Below the pieces are notes generated by a model. The model was given only the letters and a program-made list of their open reading frames with translations, did no database searches and was not told the DNA's origin. This document shows, piece by piece, positions 61,404-64,000 of a DNA stretch of 64,000 nt (its first letter is position 1; every line of letters starts with the position of its first letter). The DNA comes from Amycolatopsis sp. 2-15 (GTDB lineage Bacteria; Actinomycetota; Actinomycetes; Mycobacteriales; Pseudonocardiaceae): positions 2,428,001 to 2,492,000 of the forward strand of contig NZ_CP127294.1 in the NCBI RefSeq assembly GCF_030285625.1. Direction: 5' to 3'. The position numbers and the translations under genes are program-made.

Positions 61404-61835
61404 GTGACTCTATCCTCGGTCCAGGACGTCTCGGGCAGGTTGTACCTGGCCGTGGGACGGTTGTCGCGCTCGTTGCGGCAGGCTGGGGTCCCCGGGCCCG
61501 GCCACGGCGCGATCTCGGCGCTCGCCACGCTCGTCCACTTCGGTCAGCTGCGCCTCGGTGACCTCGCCGCGAAGGAGGGCGTCGCGGCGGCCACGATGTC
61601 GCGCATAATCGCCACCCTCGTCGAGGCGGGCTACGTCACGCGCGAATCCGACCCCGTCGACCGCCGCGCCTGGCTCGCCCGCGCGACGGAAGAGGGCGAG
61701 CGGCTCGTGTCCGGCGTGCGGTCCACGCGCGTGCAGGAGCTGAACCGCCGCCTCGACAAGCTGAGCCCGGAGTACCGCGAAGCCCTCACGGTCGCGCTGC
61801 CGGCCCTGGAGGCCCTGATCTCCGACGACAGCTAG
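61404..61835 (+). CDS. MarR-family transcriptional regulator
   Basis: 143 residues from the GTG at 61404, with GGAGGAG 6 bases upstream. HTH and wing: GPGHGAISALATLVHFGQLRLGDLAAKEGVAAATMSRIIATLVEAGYVTRESDPVDRRAWLARAT. Target unknown. It lies between thiG and thiD, convergent with thiD, and need not regulate thiamine genes, which have the riboswitch. Confidence 0.9.
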   Translation: MTLSSVQDVSGRLYLAVGRLSRSLRQAGVPGPGHGAISALATLVHFGQLRLGDLAAKEGVAAATMSRIIATLVEAGYVTRESDPVDRRAWLARATEEGERLVSGVRSTRVQELNRRLDKLSPEYREALTVALPALEALISDDS

Positions 61836-61855
61836 GAGACCACTCCCGGCCGCCG

Positions 61856-61890
61856 CGGTCGTCCGCTCGTGATCACACGGGCGACGACCG
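61856..61890. terminator. Convergent terminator between marR and thiD
   Basis: CGGTCGTC (61856-61863) pairs with GACGACCG (61883-61890), extended inward by CGCTCGTG/CACGGGC with one bulge and one mismatch. It lies between two convergent stops, so it can serve both. Confidence 0.6.
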
Positions 61891-61909
61891 GTTCGATCTC
61901 CACCGCGGG

Positions 61910-62743
61910 CTAGCGGTCCTCCGGCGCGAGCCGCCAGAACGCCGACACCGGCCCCACCTTCGCGCCCATCGGGTACGAGTGCTCGACCGCGTGCGACACG
62001 AACCACTTGCCGTAGCGCGCGGCCTCGACGACCGACATACCCTTCGCCAGCCCGGCCGTGAGAGCCGAGGCCATGGTGTCGCCCGCGCCGTGGGTGTGCG
62101 GGGTGTTGAAGCGCGGGCCGGGCAGCTCGACGAACGTGGAGCCGTCGAAGAGGAGGTCGACGCACTCCGGGTCGGACACGAGGTGGCCGCTCTTCACGAG
62201 CACGTACTTCGGCCCCAGGCGGTGCAGCGCGACGGCCGCGGTGTGCATGCCCTCGCGGTCGGTCACGGTCAGGCCGGTCAGCAGGCGCACCTCGTCGAGG
62301 TTCGGCGTCAGCACGGTCGCGCGCGGCAGCAGTTCCTCGCGCAGCGCGGACAGGCCGTCGGCGTCGAAGAGCGGGTGGCCGGTCATCGACGCCGCCACCG
62401 GGTCGACCACGAACGGCACGTCGTGGTCGCGACCGATGCCCGCGTTGTCGCACGCCGTCGCGACGGCGTGGATGATCTGCGCCGACGCGAGCATGCCCGT
62501 TTTCGCCGCGCCCACACCCATGTCCGACGCGACGGCCTCGATCTGGCCGGCGACGACGTGCGGCGGGATGTCCGCGCGATCGTGGACTCCCAACGTGTTC
62601 TGCACCGTCACGGCCGTCACGGCGACGAGCCCGTGGACCCCACAAGTGAGGAATGTCCGCAAATCGGCCTGGAGTCCGGCTGCGCCGCCGGAGTCGGAAC
62701 CGGCGATGGTCAACGCCGACGGCAGGCTCGGGTTTTCAGTCAT
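61910..62743 (-). CDS. thiD: Hydroxymethylpyrimidine/phosphomethylpyrimidine kinase ThiD
   Basis: 277 residues from the ATG at 62743 (GGAAAG 6 bases upstream; an in-frame GTG at 62749 is alternative). ALTIAGSDSGGAAGLQADLRTFLTCGVHG, VAVTAVTVQNTLGVH, AAKTGMLASAQIIHAV, FVVDPVAASMTGHPLFDAD, LTPNLDEVRLLTG, and the anion-hole GAGDTMASALTAGLAKGMS are all diagnostic. It makes HMP-PP for ThiE. No thiC or thiF is present here. A dre-like site lies 16 bp upstream of its start. Confidence 0.95.
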   Translation of the reverse strand: MTENPSLPSALTIAGSDSGGAAGLQADLRTFLTCGVHGLVAVTAVTVQNTLGVHDRADIPPHVVAGQIEAVASDMGVGAAKTGMLASAQIIHAVATACDNAGIGRDHDVPFVVDPVAASMTGHPLFDADGLSALREELLPRATVLTPNLDEVRLLTGLTVTDREGMHTAAVALHRLGPKYVLVKSGHLVSDPECVDLLFDGSTFVELPGPRFNTPHTHGAGDTMASALTAGLAKGMSVVEAARYGKWFVSHAVEHSYPMGAKVGPVSAFWRLAPEDR

Positions 62744-62758
62744 GGGCACTTTCCGACT

Positions 62759-62774
62759 TCTGGTCTAGTCCATT
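62759..62774. promoter_or_regulatory. dre-like DasR site between thiD and the PI-PLC-like gene
   Basis: TCTGGTCTAGTCCATT matches the dre consensus ACTGGTCTAGACCAGT at 13 of 16, the same score as the site at 53959; only one mismatch (T for A) is in the core. It is 16 bp from the thiD start and 83 bp from the PI-PLC-like start. Confidence 0.6.
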
Positions 62775-62856
62775 TGGTCAGCTGTCCTTCATCCACAGTC
62801 CATCACGGTGGCACAGTGTGAGTGCCATCGCACCATCGGTGGGTGAAGGGGTCAGG

Positions 62857-63876
62857 ATGAAACTCGCTTCAGTGGTCGTGACGGTCGGCGCGCTCGTCGC
62901 CGCCTCGTTGTCCGGGGCAGCCGTCGCGAACGCGGACAGCCCGAAACTCTCGCACGTGACCACGGTCGGCGTGCACAACACCTACGACCCGGCCGCATAC
63001 CCGTTCCTCGCGCAGGCGCTGGACAACGGCTCGTCGCTGATCGAGCTCGACGTGTGGCCGGACTTCATCACGCACGAGTGGAAGGTGAGCCACTCGAACC
63101 CGTTGGGCAACAGCAACAACTGCGTCGCCGCGTCGACGACCGCCGACCTCTACAAGGGCGGGACGAACAAGAACCTCGAGTACTGCCTCGACGACATCCG
63201 CATCTGGCTCGCGGCCCACCCGGACCACACGCCACTCACGCTGAAGCTCGAGATGAAGACCGGCTTCTCGGACAACACCGGGATGGGCCCGGACGAGCTC
63301 GACGCGGCCTTCCGCGCCCACCTCGGCAGCGCCGTCTTCAAGCCGGCCGACCTCCTCGGCAGCTACGCGACGCTCGACGACGCGGCCAAGGCGGACAACT
63401 GGCCGACCGTGGACGCGTTGCACGGCAAGGTGATGACGGAGATCATCCCGGGCACGGTGGAAGAGCAGAACCCCACCGACACGCTGCACACCGACATCGA
63501 GTACGCGAACTACCTGCTGGCGCAGAAGAACGCGGGCAAGCTTGGTGACGTCCAGATCTTCCCGACCGTCCACGGCGCCGTCGGCGGCGACCCGCGCGAC
63601 AAGTACGCGGCCAACCTCAAGCCGTGGTTCGTGGTCTTCGACGGGGACGCCAACGCGTGGGTCACGCAGACCGGCCCGGCGTGGTACGACGACAACCACT
63701 ACTACGTGGTGATGACCGACGGCCAGAACGTCGCCCCGGCCATCGACGACCACAACCCGACCGTCGACCAGGCCAACCAGCGCGTGGCCGAGCTCGCGGC
63801 GCAGCACGCGTCCGTGGTCACGTCCGACTGGACGGGCCTGACCACGGTGCTGCCGCAGGTCGACGCCCGCGGCTGA
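62857..63876 (+). CDS. Secreted phosphatidylinositol-specific phospholipase C-domain protein (Ca2+-dependent type)
   Basis: 339 residues from the ATG at 62857 after GAAGGGGTCAGG. Signal peptide MKLASVVVTVGALVAASLSGAAVANA, cleavable after Ala26. The TIM-barrel PLC-X-like core shows THVGVHNTY (His at the first catalytic position), LIELDVWPDFITHEWKVSHSNP with the metal-binding Glu/Asp and a second His, PLTLKLEMKTGF, and PWFVVFDGDANAW at the end. This is the Ca2+-dependent PI-PLC group, secreted. A second secreted phospholipase-like enzyme besides the one at 8.9 kb. A hairpin follows. Confidence 0.88.
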   Translation: MKLASVVVTVGALVAASLSGAAVANADSPKLSHVTTVGVHNTYDPAAYPFLAQALDNGSSLIELDVWPDFITHEWKVSHSNPLGNSNNCVAASTTADLYKGGTNKNLEYCLDDIRIWLAAHPDHTPLTLKLEMKTGFSDNTGMGPDELDAAFRAHLGSAVFKPADLLGSYATLDDAAKADNWPTVDALHGKVMTEIIPGTVEEQNPTDTLHTDIEYANYLLAQKNAGKLGDVQIFPTVHGAVGGDPRDKYAANLKPWFVVFDGDANAWVTQTGPAWYDDNHYYVVMTDGQNVAPAIDDHNPTVDQANQRVAELAAQHASVVTSDWTGLTTVLPQVDARG

Positions 63877-63893
63877 GTTTCATCCGGACAGTC

Positions 63894-63931
63894 CACAGTG
63901 GCCCCCGACCGCGCGGTCGGGGGCCGCTGTG
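63894..63931. terminator. Terminator of the PI-PLC-like gene
   Basis: CACAG-t-GGCCCCCGACC, gcgc, GGTCGGGGGCC-g-CTGTG forms a stem of about 17 bp with a 4-base loop, 18 bp past the stop. It also separates the convergent oxidoreductase gene. Confidence 0.7.
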
Positions 63932-63939
63932 CGTCCACA

Positions 63940-64000
63940 TCAGACGGTGAGTACCAGCTTCCCGGTGACCCGGCCGCCTTCGCCCACCTCGTGGGCCTTC
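63940..64000 (-). CDS. NADPH:quinone-reductase/zinc-type alcohol dehydrogenase-like protein (C-terminal end only)
   Basis: Only the last 19 codons: KAHEVGEGGRVTGKLVLTV with a stop at 63940-63942. The A-H-x-x-x-E-G-x-x-x-G-K-x-V-L pattern is the usual end of MDR-family NADP-dependent oxidoreductases. The gene continues beyond the right edge. Confidence 0.65.
   Translation of the reverse strand, partial: KAHEVGEGGRVTGKLVLTV

Overview
The window is very GC-rich with dense, mostly unidirectional small operons, many GTG starts and many 4-base GTGA overlaps. Together with a DasR/aminosugar locus, an AfsR/SARP regulator, an ECF42 sigma factor, a mycothiol-type maleylpyruvate isomerase domain and an ArfA-like porin pair, this points to an actinomycete, most probably a Pseudonocardiaceae such as Amycolatopsis. 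I see no tRNA, rRNA, CRISPR array, phage or intact insertion sequence; this is chromosomal, partly accessory DNA with several decaying genes.

Layout. 0-2.75 kb: partial Rsm22-like methyltransferase, then two DGPF/YCII genes and their ECF42 sigma factor, with a recognisable ECF42-type promoter. 2.75-6.7 kb: SNase-like protein, lactate permease, IclR regulator. 6.9-7.7 kb: wreck of a two-component system. 7.7-10.3 kb: NHL beta-propeller protein overlapping a Tat-exported phosphoesterase/phospholipase C. 10.3-12.6 kb: NUDIX, CoA-binding and VOC genes, then remnants of MhpD-type hydratase/decarboxylase genes. 12.8-17.4 kb: terpene cluster (P450, class I terpene synthase, P450, SDR). 17.4-21.7 kb: hydrolase, DUF1579/MarR pair, frameshifted streptomycin-kinase-like pseudogene, GNAT protein. 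21.7-27.3 kb: aerobic benzoyl-CoA (box) genes boxC, boxB, benzoate-CoA ligase and an amidohydrolase behind a 38-bp dyad. 27.3-28.5 kb: ECF sigma factor with a decayed copy of its own 3' end. 28.5-31.1 kb: MhqR/MhqO/MhqD-like quinone-response set. 31-38.9 kb: dipeptidase, LapA-like, mycothiol-type protein, then an Abi-alpha/DUF445/patatin operon. 39.1-42.6 kb: ectABCD with a strong terminator. 42.8-45.5 kb: AfsR-type regulator. 46-51.8 kb: membrane and envelope proteins, including an uncharacterised nucleotidyltransferase-like gene pair and an ArfA-like pair. 51.9-54.8 kb: N-acetylglucosamine kinase, SIS protein and dasR around a dre site. 54.9-58.4 kb: MFS exporter, PLP-dependent ammonia-lyase, membrane protein. 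58.4-62.7 kb: thiamine genes thiE, TPP riboswitch-thiO-thiS-thiG, MarR, thiD. 62.8-64 kb: secreted PI-PLC-like protein behind a dre-like site, and the end of an oxidoreductase.

How it fits together. Regulatory sites tie several genes together. An identical 14-bp motif lies upstream of two VOC genes 17 kb apart, one of them divergent from an MhqR-like repressor, suggesting one small quinone/catechol regulon. DasR sites lie at its own locus and possibly at thiD/PI-PLC. The ECF42 promoter explains how the DGPF genes and their sigma factor are switched on together. Catabolism (benzoate via CoA thioesters, lactate uptake), osmoprotection (hydroxyectoine) and a terpenoid pathway give the profile of a soil saprophyte.
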